From Desulfosporosinus sp. UBA5188 (GTDB lineage: Bacteria; Bacillota; Desulfitobacteriia; Desulfitobacteriales; Desulfitobacteriaceae): DNA of 10,175 nt. The stretch spans positions 1 through 10,175 of the forward strand of contig DHWG01000151.1 of assembly GCA_002413075.1 (NCBI GenBank). The letters are read 5' to 3'. Numbering within the stretch: position 1 is the first letter of the stretch; each line of letters opens with the position of its first letter. Shown one piece after another: positions 1 to 5,875 of this stretch. Made by a program: the position numbers and the translations under genes. The notes beneath the pieces are model-generated. The model made no database searches, was not told the DNA's origin, and worked only from the letters and a program-made list of their open reading frames with translations.

Positions 1-371
1 CTTGAGTCAAGTTTGATGACTGCCCGATCAAAGAAGATTCGCTTTTGTAAGCGCGAAGTTCCGGGATAAGAACATTCGCTGGAGTGTCACCGGAGCCAAG
101 ACTTGAAACACGATGTTTCTGATTAGAGCGCCACCAAGGATGGTAAGGCGCCGTGATGGCAAGAAGGCGCCTTGTGCGCTGCCCCGCATTTCGGGGTCGC
201 TTACACGGCGTTTGCTGATCTGCTTACGTAGAGACGTCGTTCGTGTGTGGCACTGCGTCCGGGATTGACACGTAGAATGGGGAAACGTGCTTCGACACAG
301 ATTGACCTCCGCATAATAAACCGATTGCTGGGAAAAATAAGTTCATTATTAATGAGGGGGTCAATAATAGT
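1..371. other. Gene-free, hairpin-rich left-end segment
   Basis: I recognise no gene here. The plus strand has an open frame from base 1 to a TAA at 67-69 (22 residues, unrecognised), which could be the tail of a gene lying to the left, but nothing supports it further. Several short inverted repeats are visible: arms 128-136 and 141-151 (GCGCCACCA against TGGT-AA-GGCGC), two GGCGCC palindromes at 147-152 and 166-171, and a CCCCG/CGGGG hairpin at 182-196. None is followed by a T-run, so they are not intrinsic terminators. The segment looks richer in G+C than the coding regions nearby. It could be a decayed gene, a structured RNA or the leader of the small ORF at 372; I cannot choose among these. 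Confidence 0.4.
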
Positions 372-563
372 ATGAGTATTACCACGCTCTACGTCCAATG
401 TCCTATCTGCACTGAATCATCCCACATTAACCACTGGGCAACTCCGTGCTTTGATACGCCGAGCTATCAACGTTCTGTGATGAAGGAAGAAAAGTTACTT
501 GATCATAGCAACATGATTTGCCCGAGGTGTTTAACGAGTAGCATGTACGGGGAATTAAACTAA
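372..563 (+). CDS. Small putative zinc-ribbon protein (63 aa), hypothetical
   Basis: I do not recognise the family. The 63-residue product has CPIC at residues 10-13 and CPRC at 50-53, a spacing that fits a four-cysteine zinc ribbon, with H18, H21 and C26 as further possible ligands. There is no signal peptide or membrane segment. The ATG at 372 follows a GAGGGGG purine tract (354-360) after an 11-base gap, somewhat long but usable. A strong plus-strand intrinsic terminator begins 16 bases after the stop, which is the best evidence that this strand is transcribed. It converges on cimA. A DNA- or RNA-binding or regulatory role would be a guess from the cysteines only. The alternative is a chance ORF; the antisense frames over the same bases look less gene-like. 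Confidence 0.5.
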   Translation: MSITTLYVQCPICTESSHINHWATPCFDTPSYQRSVMKEEKLLDHSNMICPRCLTSSMYGELN

Positions 564-579
564 AAGATACACTCCACCT

Positions 580-608
580 AAACAGCCAGATTGGCTGTTT
601 TTTATTTT
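580..608 (+). terminator. Intrinsic terminator after the 63-aa ORF
   Basis: A perfect 9-bp stem (AAACAGCCA at 580-588 with TGGCTGTTT at 592-600) closes a 3-base loop and runs directly into a T-rich tract (TTTATTTT, 601-608). On the other strand there is no T-run after the stem, so it should act only on plus-strand transcription, that is, on the small ORF ending at 563 and not on cimA. Confidence 0.85.
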
Positions 609-630
609 CGCCCTTGTTAGATGGCTTAGC

Positions 631-753
631 GACGTTTCCACATGGCAGAATAAGCGTTCCCTTCACACGCGTTCCGAGAGCCGCAAGTGGGCACGATGCA
701 TCGTGCCCCTACACGTCCTGATTTAGTACGGATGGCGTTTCCGCATGGCCGAG
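631..753. repeat. Imperfect direct repeats flanking a palindrome at the cimA 3' end
   Basis: Two 20-base segments, 631-650 and 734-753, match at 16 of 20 positions; both contain GTTTCC followed by CATGGC. They lie on either side of the 689-708 palindrome, and the right-hand copy is inside the last codons of cimA. This arrangement suggests a short dispersed intergenic repeat, or two diverged copies of one, that has grown into the end of the gene. No transposase or coding capacity is associated. Confidence 0.4.
689..708. repeat. Perfect 20-bp palindrome touching the cimA stop codon
   Basis: The sequence GGGCACGATGCATCGTGCCC is its own reverse complement over all 20 bases and lies next to the cimA stop codon (709-711). 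As RNA it can form a GC-rich hairpin just after the stop, but no T-run follows on either strand, so it is not a standard intrinsic terminator. It may stabilise the cimA mRNA 3' end or be a dispersed palindromic repeat unit; GC-rich palindromes of this type are commonly repeated between genes in bacterial genomes. Confidence 0.6.
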
Positions 754-2346
754 GGGCGTGTCTCGTGACCCTCGCCATATCGTCCAATTAAGCGCATCAA
801 GTAAGGCCTGCGCACTGGCCTTTAAGATATTCTTGGATACGCCGATGGTTCCCCAGACTTCTTTATCTAGGCGAGTATCGATAATGACTCGAACGATGGC
901 TTCGGTTCCTCGTGCACCGTCTATCACTCTCACCTTATAATTCACTAGCTCACTTTTCTCTAAAATAGGGAAGAAACTTATGAGGGCTTGTCGCAGTGCC
1001 GTATCTAAAGCATTCACTGGGCCATTTCCCTCAGAGGCTATTTGGACCGTTTCCAGCCCAACTTTGACTTTGACTACGGCAACAGAATCGAGTTCTCCTC
1101 GCAAGGGGTCACTCCAGACATGATAATCCAGAACTTCGAAGGGAGGGGTGGTTAACTCCCCAAGTATTCTTAAAAGTAAGAGATCAAGGCTTCCTTCTGC
1201 GGCTTCGAATTGGAACCCATTATGCTCCAGTTCTTTGATTTCGGTCATAGCTTGCTCAACTCGTGGGTCGTCTTTACGAATCAACGGGTCGAAGCGGCGC
1301 ATGCGATCGAGAATGTTAGCTTTGCCGGCCTGATCTGAAATTAAGATGCGTCGCTCATTGCCAACCCCTGCTGGATCCATGTGTTCGAACGTCCGCTGGT
1401 TTTTGAGAATCGCATCGACATGCATCCCCGCCTTATGGGCAAAGGCACTTCGGCCCACGTACGGTTGCTTCTCATCGAAGGTTGCGTTGGACAGCTCGGC
1501 CACGAAGCGAGAAAAGGAGGTTATTTTTAACAGGGCAGACTCCGAAACGAGTGTATAGTCTCCTTTAAGCTGGAGCAAAGGAATAAGCGTACTTAAATTA
1601 GCGTTGCCACAGCGTTCCCCGAAACCATTCCAGGTGCCTTGAATCTGAGTCGCCCCAGCTTCAACGGCGGCTAATGTATTGGCAACGGCTAGACCACTAT
1701 CATTGTGAACATGAATTCCTAGTTCTGTTAGGGCAAATTGTCTCATTACAGCCTGAACGCCTTGGGTTATTTCTCCAGGCAAACTTCCTCCATTGGTATC
1801 ACATAAAATAGCTATTTTTGCCCCAGCATCAAGGGCTGTAGCGATACACTTCAGCGCATAGTCCGGATTTTCCTTGAAACCATCAAAATAATGTTCGGCA
1901 TCAAAGAATACTTCACGCCCTTGGCCAACTAAAAACGAAACGGACGCTCGAATCAAACGCAGATTTTCCTCTAACGTCGTTCGCAAGACATCTCTGACAT
2001 GAAGGTCCCAACTTTTCCCGAAAATCGTAATGGTTTCGGCGCCTGAAGCCAAGAGTTTTAGCAAAATTTCACTGTTTTCTGGAGACTCATTCACTTTGCA
2101 GGTACTACCAAAAGCAGCAATGCGGGCATAGGGAAGATGTAAGTCGCGAGCTTGCTGGAAAAATTCCTCATCCCGTGGGTTTGCACCTGGCCAGCCTGCT
2201 TCCACAAATAGACCTCCCATTTCTTCAATTCGCGTCACGTAACTTAGTTTATCTTGCGTCGAAAAATGAATCCCTTCTCCCTGAGCTCCATCTCGCAACG
2301 TCGTGTCATAAACTGTAATTTTCTTCTTACCCAGGATTTGATTCAT
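709..2346 (-). CDS. cimA: (R)-citramalate synthase
   Basis: Condenses pyruvate and acetyl-CoA to citramalate, the first step of the threonine-independent route to 2-oxobutanoate and isoleucine; cytoplasmic. The 545-residue protein is a DRE-TIM metallolyase of the TIGR00977 type rather than a LeuA: DTTLRDGAQ at 14-22, GWPGANP at 51-57, metal-binding HVHND at 212-216 and NGFGERCGNANL at 240-251, followed by the C-terminal regulatory dimer domain (about 380-522). The ATG at 2346 is chosen because GAGGGG (2353-2358) lies 6 bases upstream; a longer frame reaching 2502 would translate the riboswitch leader, and an in-frame ATG at 2364 lacks a good binding site. The last ~22 residues run beyond the usual end of the regulatory domain and are encoded by repeat-like DNA. 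It has its own promoter and a predicted ppGpp riboswitch. Its substrate could only be confused with that of 2-isopropylmalate or homocitrate synthase. Confidence 0.93.
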   Translation of the reverse strand: MNQILGKKKITVYDTTLRDGAQGEGIHFSTQDKLSYVTRIEEMGGLFVEAGWPGANPRDEEFFQQARDLHLPYARIAAFGSTCKVNESPENSEILLKLLASGAETITIFGKSWDLHVRDVLRTTLEENLRLIRASVSFLVGQGREVFFDAEHYFDGFKENPDYALKCIATALDAGAKIAILCDTNGGSLPGEITQGVQAVMRQFALTELGIHVHNDSGLAVANTLAAVEAGATQIQGTWNGFGERCGNANLSTLIPLLQLKGDYTLVSESALLKITSFSRFVAELSNATFDEKQPYVGRSAFAHKAGMHVDAILKNQRTFEHMDPAGVGNERRILISDQAGKANILDRMRRFDPLIRKDDPRVEQAMTEIKELEHNGFQFEAAEGSLDLLLLRILGELTTPPFEVLDYHVWSDPLRGELDSVAVVKVKVGLETVQIASEGNGPVNALDTALRQALISFFPILEKSELVNYKVRVIDGARGTEAIVRVIIDTRLDKEVWGTIGVSKNILKASAQALLDALNWTIWRGSRDTPLGHAETPSVLNQDV

Positions 2347-2380
2347 TTTCTTCCCCTCTTTCATTATAAAAAATCCAACC

Positions 2381-2420
2381 GAAAAACCCGTGACAATTCC
2401 TATTAAGAACTTGCCACGGG
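2381..2420 (-). terminator. Riboswitch-controlled terminator in the cimA leader
   Basis: On the minus strand a 10-bp stem (CCCGTGGCAA at 2420-2411 with TTGTCACGGG at 2396-2387, one G-U pair) closes a 14-base loop and is followed by TTTTTC. It sits between the predicted aptamer and the cimA ribosome binding site. Its 5' arm uses the CCC of the aptamer's 3' conserved GCCC, and its loop contains the 3' arm of aptamer P1. Aptamer and terminator therefore exclude each other, as expected of an ON switch in which ligand binding prevents termination. Confidence 0.85.
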
Positions 2421-2508
2421 GCTTTTTTCCCACACGGTGTAGTTGGCACCATCCAACCTGTGTCGCTCGGTCCAGACCCTTTCGGCGGAACCCTAGACAC
2501 ACTTCTTA
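2404..2508 (-). promoter_or_regulatory. Predicted ppGpp riboswitch (ykkC subtype 2a) of cimA
   Basis: The leader RNA carries the ykkC-family landmarks in order: CTAGGGTTCC (2496-2487), GGACCGAGCG (2473-2464), a variable hairpin GTTGG/CCAAC (2457-2453 with 2446-2442), and GGGAAAAAAGCCC (2431-2419). GTGTC (2500-2496) can pair with GACAC (2464-2460), and TAAGAA (2508-2503) with TTCTTA (2409-2404) closes P1. The form GGACCGAGCG followed by ACAGG matches the ppGpp-sensing subtype known before ilv genes of Thermoanaerobacter and Desulfitobacterium, whereas guanidine-I RNAs usually read GGUCCGAGAG. Its place before a branched-chain amino acid gene fits. Ligand binding should disrupt the following terminator and raise cimA expression when ppGpp is high. 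Subtype assignment is from memory of the consensus, so PRPP specificity is not fully excluded. Confidence 0.85.
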
Positions 2509-2515
2509 TGGTGCT

Positions 2516-2545
2516 ATTATATGACACATAACCAATGATGTACAA
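2516..2545 (-). promoter_or_regulatory. cimA promoter (sigma-A type)
   Basis: A perfect TATAAT -10 lies at 2521-2516 on the minus strand with TTGTAC as -35 at 2545-2540 (18-base spacer; TGTACA at 17 is the alternative reading). Transcription would start near 2509-2510, just before the first base of aptamer helix P1. The promoter lies in the gap directly after the rex stop codon, with no terminator between, so read-through from rex into the same riboswitch is also possible. Confidence 0.75.
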
Positions 2546-2551
2546 CAGATT

Positions 2552-3184
2552 CTAAAACCTTTGCGCACCAACATTAAAGGTCAACACTTCCAGGTTTACT
2601 GCCAGGTCCACATTCCGGAGCTCGATTTCTGGCGGAACATTCAAAACAACCGGAGCAAAGTTTAGGATCGCTTTGACTTTCATTTCGATCATTTGATCAA
2701 CGATTTCTTGAGCGGCTGCCGCAGGTACAGCGACAATACCAATCTGTGTGCGGTTTTGTTTTCCGACTTCTTGTAGTTGATTGATCGGCAGAATTTCCAC
2801 GTTGCCAATCATCGTTCCCACTTTTTTGGGATCTGAATCAAAAATACTGGTGATGATAAAACCACGTTCTCTAAACCCTTTATAGGTACTTAAAGCCAAA
2901 CCTAGGTTTCCAGCCCCGACCAAGCAGACACTCCAATCAACGCTTAACCCAAGAATTCTCAGAATATGTTGACGAAGATCTTTAACATTATAACCGACAC
3001 CTCTTGTGCCAAATTCCCCAAAGTAAGCTAAATCTTTACGCACTTGTGCTGGACTAACGCCGACTCCCTCAGCAATATCTCCTGAGGAGGTGGTTATTAT
3101 GCCTTTTCGATCGACTTCAGTCAGATGGCGTGAGTAGACGGAAAGTCGTATAATAGTCGCTTCCGGTATTTTTAAAGTTTTCAA
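2552..3184 (-). CDS. rex: Redox-sensing transcriptional repressor Rex
   Basis: Rex binds operators as a homodimer and leaves DNA when the NADH/NAD+ ratio rises; in anaerobic Firmicutes it controls fermentation, hydrogen and electron-transfer genes. The 210 residues match the family's usual length. Residues ~1-80 form the winged-helix domain (SPAQVRKDLAYFGEFGTRGVGY at 44-65, containing the recognition helix), followed by a Rossmann NAD(H) domain with GAGNLG at 90-95 and acidic D116/D118 near the end of the second strand. The C-terminal swapped helix and NLEVLTF segment are intact. The start is TTG at 3184, supported by GAGGGG (3190-3195) 5 bases upstream; no ATG competes. It has its own promoter and is followed by the separately regulated cimA, so an operon is not needed. 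Confidence 0.97.
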   Translation of the reverse strand: MKTLKIPEATIIRLSVYSRHLTEVDRKGIITTSSGDIAEGVGVSPAQVRKDLAYFGEFGTRGVGYNVKDLRQHILRILGLSVDWSVCLVGAGNLGLALSTYKGFRERGFIITSIFDSDPKKVGTMIGNVEILPINQLQEVGKQNRTQIGIVAVPAAAAQEIVDQMIEMKVKAILNFAPVVLNVPPEIELRNVDLAVNLEVLTFNVGAQRF

Positions 3185-3244
3185 ACAGACCCCTCATTTC
3201 ATCTGATATTTTTGACAGTTTTCGATCATTTAGATAGCTCGTTA

Positions 3245-3272
3245 ATTATATCACTAACAAGAGAAAATGCAA
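3245..3272 (-). promoter_or_regulatory. rex promoter
   Basis: A perfect TATAAT -10 lies at 3250-3245 on the minus strand, with TTGCAT as -35 at 3272-3267 and a 16-base spacer, about 60 bases before the rex start. Around the -10 there is an imperfect inverted repeat, CTTGTTA and TAACGAG separated by 10 bases, which resembles Rex half-sites but with wider spacing than the usual operator. Autoregulation is therefore possible but not shown. Confidence 0.7.
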
Positions 3273-3309
3273 TTTTTTCATCAATGCCTATATTCTTCCA
3301 CCTATTATA

Positions 3310-4008
3310 TTATTTACCAGAAAGTTTATTTATAACCCTCTGAGATTCAAAATATAAGGATAATGCCAAGACCTTTTGGTCTATGACCGTGGTTTTTTCA
3401 CGGATCTTGTTAAAAACTAGATGAAGTCCTTCCAATTGTGTTGGCGGATGATCCCCAGCCAAGGCATTCCAGACCTGATTTTCTTTCACCAGCGCTTCTG
3501 GAGTCAACCCTACTTGGAGTATGGTGTTAACGTTGGTTAAAAGTTCCGCCGTGAGTTGTGTCCCATTTCCGGTGACCCGAAATGACCGCTCTGGTAGTTC
3601 GAATTGTTTGGCAACGGTGGCAATTCCTTTATCAGTAAGGGCTTGTTTTAAGCCTTTAAGCTCCTCTGCAGAATGACCCAAGCCAATTCCTACTGTCCAA
3701 GGATTGGTGCTGATGACTTCTGCCTTAAGATTCAACACCATAAGCTGCTCTTTTTTTATCTGAGCGTTCTTGTCACTTTGAAACACCCCGACCTGGCACG
3801 TCCAGAATTTTGCTGCTGCAAGCGTTAAAACGTTGCCTGTCAGTGTATTAGTGTCTGTGCTGACTGTTTGCACTGGGGTAATGTTAGCATGGCTAGATTT
3901 CCCCAAGAGTTCTATGTAAATTTTGCCCACACCCCAAGTCAGTAAACCTATGGCGATGATACCCACGATCAACATAATGACAGCTTTAATTCGTCCTGAA
4001 AGACCCAT
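3310..4008 (-). CDS. Membrane-anchored SPOR-domain protein, unknown role
   Basis: The ~232-residue product has one N-terminal membrane helix (about 9-27, preceded by basic residues), a short linker, and a SPOR-like domain at about 68-145 beginning WTCQVGVFQSDKNA and containing a second repeat-like half (WTVGIGLGHSAEELKGLKQAL). SPOR domains typically bind denuded peptidoglycan at septa or in sporulating cells, so an extracytoplasmic cell-wall role is inferred. The remaining ~85 residues are helical and unrecognised. ATG at 4008 is preferred because AAAGGGG (4019-4025) is 10 bases upstream; ATG at 4017 would sit only one base from it. It follows the PiT gene by about 90 bases without a visible terminator and may be co-transcribed, though nothing links it functionally to phosphate. 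Confidence 0.75.
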   Translation of the reverse strand: MGLSGRIKAVIMLIVGIIAIGLLTWGVGKIYIELLGKSSHANITPVQTVSTDTNTLTGNVLTLAAAKFWTCQVGVFQSDKNAQIKKEQLMVLNLKAEVISTNPWTVGIGLGHSAEELKGLKQALTDKGIATVAKQFELPERSFRVTGNGTQLTAELLTNVNTILQVGLTPEALVKENQVWNALAGDHPPTQLEGLHLVFNKIREKTTVIDQKVLALSLYFESQRVINKLSGK

Positions 4009-4097
4009 GTCCCCCATTCCCCTTTCACGCCTCTTTGGACAACCCTTTTACAGGGAAGATATGTGGGAAATGAAGGAAATAGACCTTAGTACGAACT

Positions 4098-5105
4098 CTA
4101 TAGGACTTTTGACAACAAGGTATAAAAAAGAGCGGCTAAAAGGGAGGTTGTCGGAATCGTCACGACCCAAGCGATCAGCATTTGTTTGGCGACTCCCCAG
4201 CGCACTGCGGAAACCCGCTTGGCACTCCCTACCCCCATGATGGAACCCGACACGACATGGGTTGTGGAAACGGGGAGATGGAGGCCTGGAAACACGGTCG
4301 CTGACCAGATCACAATTGAGGAACTTAAATCTGCGGCGAATCCGTTGATAGGTTCGAGTTTAAATATTTTTCCGCCCATAGTATGTATGATCTTCCACCC
4401 GCCCATAGCGGTGCCCAAGGCCATCGCTATGGCACAGGCTAATTTCACCCAAAGTGGTGGGGCAAGGACTGTTTGAGCTTGCAATCCCCCAGCGATGAGG
4501 GCCATGGTGATAATTCCCATTGATTTTTGGGCATCATTGGACCCGTGGTTGAAGGCTAGCAAGCCTGCAGAGAATACCTGCATTTTCTTAAATCCGTGAT
4601 TGACACGAGACGGTGAAAAATTACCAAAGATGAAAAACATTGACTTCATGATGATGAAGCCCAAAACAATCCCAGCAATTGGAGAAATAATGAGCGCAGC
4701 AAGAATTTTCCCTAGACCGTTCCATTGCAAGACACTAAATCCGGCTTTAGCAACGGCGGCTCCGGCCATTCCACCAATAATAGCGTGCGAAGAACTGCTT
4801 GGAATACCTAAGTACCAGGTGACAAGGTTCCAGATAATAGCACTCAGCAAGGCGGCAATCACGACTTCTTGCGTCGCGAACTTTGGTGAAACTATGTCTC
4901 TTGCAATGGTTTGAGCAACCCCTGTACTATACAGAGCCCCCACAAGATTTAATAGGGAGGCAAGAATCACCGCCCGTCTTGGTGTCAAGGCCCTGGTGGA
5001 AACACTCGTAGCAATAGCATTGGCGGTATCATGAAACCCATTGATATAGTCAAATACCAAGGCCAATACTACGACGATGCCTAACATAGCCCCTAAACTA
5101 GTCAT
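4098..5105 (-). CDS. pit: PiT family inorganic phosphate permease
   Basis: Secondary phosphate transporter (PF01384) of the cytoplasmic membrane, moving metal-phosphate or phosphate with protons or sodium. The 335 residues show the two inverted halves of the family: GFHDTANAIATSV at 23-35 and GIPSSSSHAIIGG at 100-112 in the first, FNHGSNDAQKSMG at 185-197 and LPVSTTHVVSG at 277-287 in the second, with about ten hydrophobic segments. The length is typical of the short bacterial PiT form. The ATG at 5105 overlaps the end of the DUF47 gene by 8 bases, so translation is probably coupled; no independent strong ribosome binding site is seen. DUF47-PiT pairs are widespread. Expression probably comes from the Pho-box promoter upstream of DUF47. 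Confidence 0.95.
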   Translation of the reverse strand: MTSLGAMLGIVVVLALVFDYINGFHDTANAIATSVSTRALTPRRAVILASLLNLVGALYSTGVAQTIARDIVSPKFATQEVVIAALLSAIIWNLVTWYLGIPSSSSHAIIGGMAGAAVAKAGFSVLQWNGLGKILAALIISPIAGIVLGFIIMKSMFFIFGNFSPSRVNHGFKKMQVFSAGLLAFNHGSNDAQKSMGIITMALIAGGLQAQTVLAPPLWVKLACAIAMALGTAMGGWKIIHTMGGKIFKLEPINGFAADLSSSIVIWSATVFPGLHLPVSTTHVVSGSIMGVGSAKRVSAVRWGVAKQMLIAWVVTIPTTSLLAALFYTLLSKVL

Positions 5106-5724
5106 ATTTCAGGACCACGCTTTTGAGAAGTTCGGCAATGGATTCACAATGATCTAACATATTCTCGATATTCTCCAGAATCTCTTTCCATTTAATGATT
5201 TCAATGGGATCTTTTTCGTGTTCGAACAAGCGGGCTACTTCTTGACGGTAAAGCTTGTCCCCTGCACTTTCCAGATGATATATCTCTTCAGCTGCTGCTA
5301 GAATTGTCGTTTTTTGAAAATGGATGTGCCCCAGACAACAAAAGGCGGTCTGAATTTGCTCAGCTGCCAAACAGACCAAATGAACGAGTTCCTGTGTCCC
5401 CAGAGAGGGTTTGCCTGTGCGGTAAAGGTGCATACGTTCCACAGTGCCTTCGGCGAAATCGACAATATCATCAAGAACTTGAGCTAGCTTATAAATATCT
5501 TCACGGTCCAAGGGCGTAATGAAGGTAGAGTTTAGCCGCTCCAAGATTTGATTGGTGACTTTGTCCGCTTCATGCTCGAAGCGATTCATTTGAGCCGCGT
5601 CTTCAGCCGATACACACTCTTGCTGCATGATCCCTTCAAGCCTTTTAAGGGATTTTAATATAATTTCGGTACTTTGCGTAAAAAGAAGATAAAATTTGTC
5701 TTCCTTTGGTGTTAATCCAAACAA
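5098..5724 (-). CDS. DUF47 / PhoU-like phosphate transport regulator
   Basis: This 208-residue all-helical protein belongs to PF01865 (YkaA type), distantly related to PhoU and nearly always encoded beside a PiT transporter, which it is thought to regulate in the cytoplasm. Two PhoU-like repeats are visible, each with the acidic metal-binding pattern: FEHEADK at 49-55 with PLDREDIYKLAQVLDDIVD at 71-89, and LESAGDK at 151-157 with WKEILENIENMLDHCESIAE at 179-198. The start is TTG at 5724, placed 7 bases after GGGTGGGGG (5732-5740), and gives the family's usual N-terminus (MFGLTPKEDKFY). It is first in the operon and overlaps pit by 8 bases. Confidence 0.93.
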   Translation of the reverse strand: MFGLTPKEDKFYLLFTQSTEIILKSLKRLEGIMQQECVSAEDAAQMNRFEHEADKVTNQILERLNSTFITPLDREDIYKLAQVLDDIVDFAEGTVERMHLYRTGKPSLGTQELVHLVCLAAEQIQTAFCCLGHIHFQKTTILAAAEEIYHLESAGDKLYRQEVARLFEHEKDPIEIIKWKEILENIENMLDHCESIAELLKSVVLKYD

Positions 5725-5761
5725 AAAATAACCCCCACCCTAAAATCTCTCAGATACCGAC

Positions 5762-5797
5762 ATGATACTGCCTGATACGTATTCCACGGAGTATCAT
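5762..5797. repeat. 8-bp inverted repeat at the DUF47-pit promoter
   Basis: ATGATACT (5762-5769) and AGTATCAT (5790-5797) form a perfect 8-bp inverted repeat with a 20-base gap, and a further palindrome ATACGTAT lies between them at 5775-5782. The right arm overlaps the predicted -10. It could be an operator or a hairpin at the start of the transcript; no T-run follows, so it is not a terminator. Confidence 0.5.
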
Positions 5798-5798
5798 A
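5793..5798 (-). promoter_or_regulatory. -10 element of the DUF47-pit promoter
   Basis: TATGAT on the minus strand lies 19 bases downstream of the last TTAACA repeat, with no good -35 hexamer at the normal distance. This is the layout of PhoP-activated promoters, in which the activator boxes replace the -35. Confidence 0.55.
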
Positions 5799-5817
5799 TC
5801 AAATCCTAGGGCAATTG

Positions 5818-5875
5818 TGTTAAGTCTATGTTAAATTTGTTAAGTTATTAACACCCTTTGTTAAGCCTTTGTTAA
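5818..5875 (-). promoter_or_regulatory. Pho-box array upstream of DUF47-pit
   Basis: Five exact TTAACA hexamers are present on the minus strand, at 5875-5870, 5864-5859, 5843-5838, 5834-5829 and 5823-5818. Their start-to-start steps are 11, 21, 9 and 11 bases, close to one DNA turn (or two). This is the arrangement of PhoP boxes in Firmicutes (TT[A/C/T]ACA repeats with about 5-base gaps). The position upstream of a phosphate transporter and its PhoU-like partner strongly favours PhoPR control by phosphate starvation. The array starts inside the folC stop codon region. Confidence 0.8.
5837..5854. promoter_or_regulatory. Rex-operator-like palindrome within the Pho-box array
   Basis: TTGTTAAGTTATTAACAC matches the clostridial Rex motif TTGTTAA-N4-TTAACAA at all fixed positions except the last. 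It arises because one TTAACA (5848-5853) runs opposite to the five direct Pho-box repeats. Rex is encoded about 2.7 kb downstream. Since TTAACA is also the Pho-box unit, chance overlap is a real alternative. Confidence 0.35.

Noticed and set aside
1..69. 3' end of a plus-strand gene entering from the left
   Set aside because: Only 22 codons are open and the residues are not recognisable, so chance cannot be excluded.
201..398. 65-residue minus-strand ORF
   Set aside because: Odd composition, no recognised motif and no good binding site; it overlaps the start of the better-supported 63-aa ORF.
427..666. 79-residue minus-strand ORF
   Set aside because: It is antisense to the small plus-strand ORF and its terminator, has no clear ribosome binding site, and its first residues come from the repeat-like DNA.
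689..708. cimA intrinsic terminator
   Set aside because: The 20-bp palindrome could form a hairpin but lacks a T-run on the minus strand, so it is listed as a repeat.
2347..2502. Extension of cimA by 52 codons to a start at 2502
   Set aside because: It would translate the riboswitch and terminator, it has no family match before MNQILGKKKI, and the GAGGGG site fits only the start at 2346.
2404..2508. Guanidine-I riboswitch
   Set aside because: The family core is shared, but the GGACCGAGCG-type core and the branched-chain amino acid gene fit subtype 2a better, and no guanidine exporter or carboxylase gene follows.
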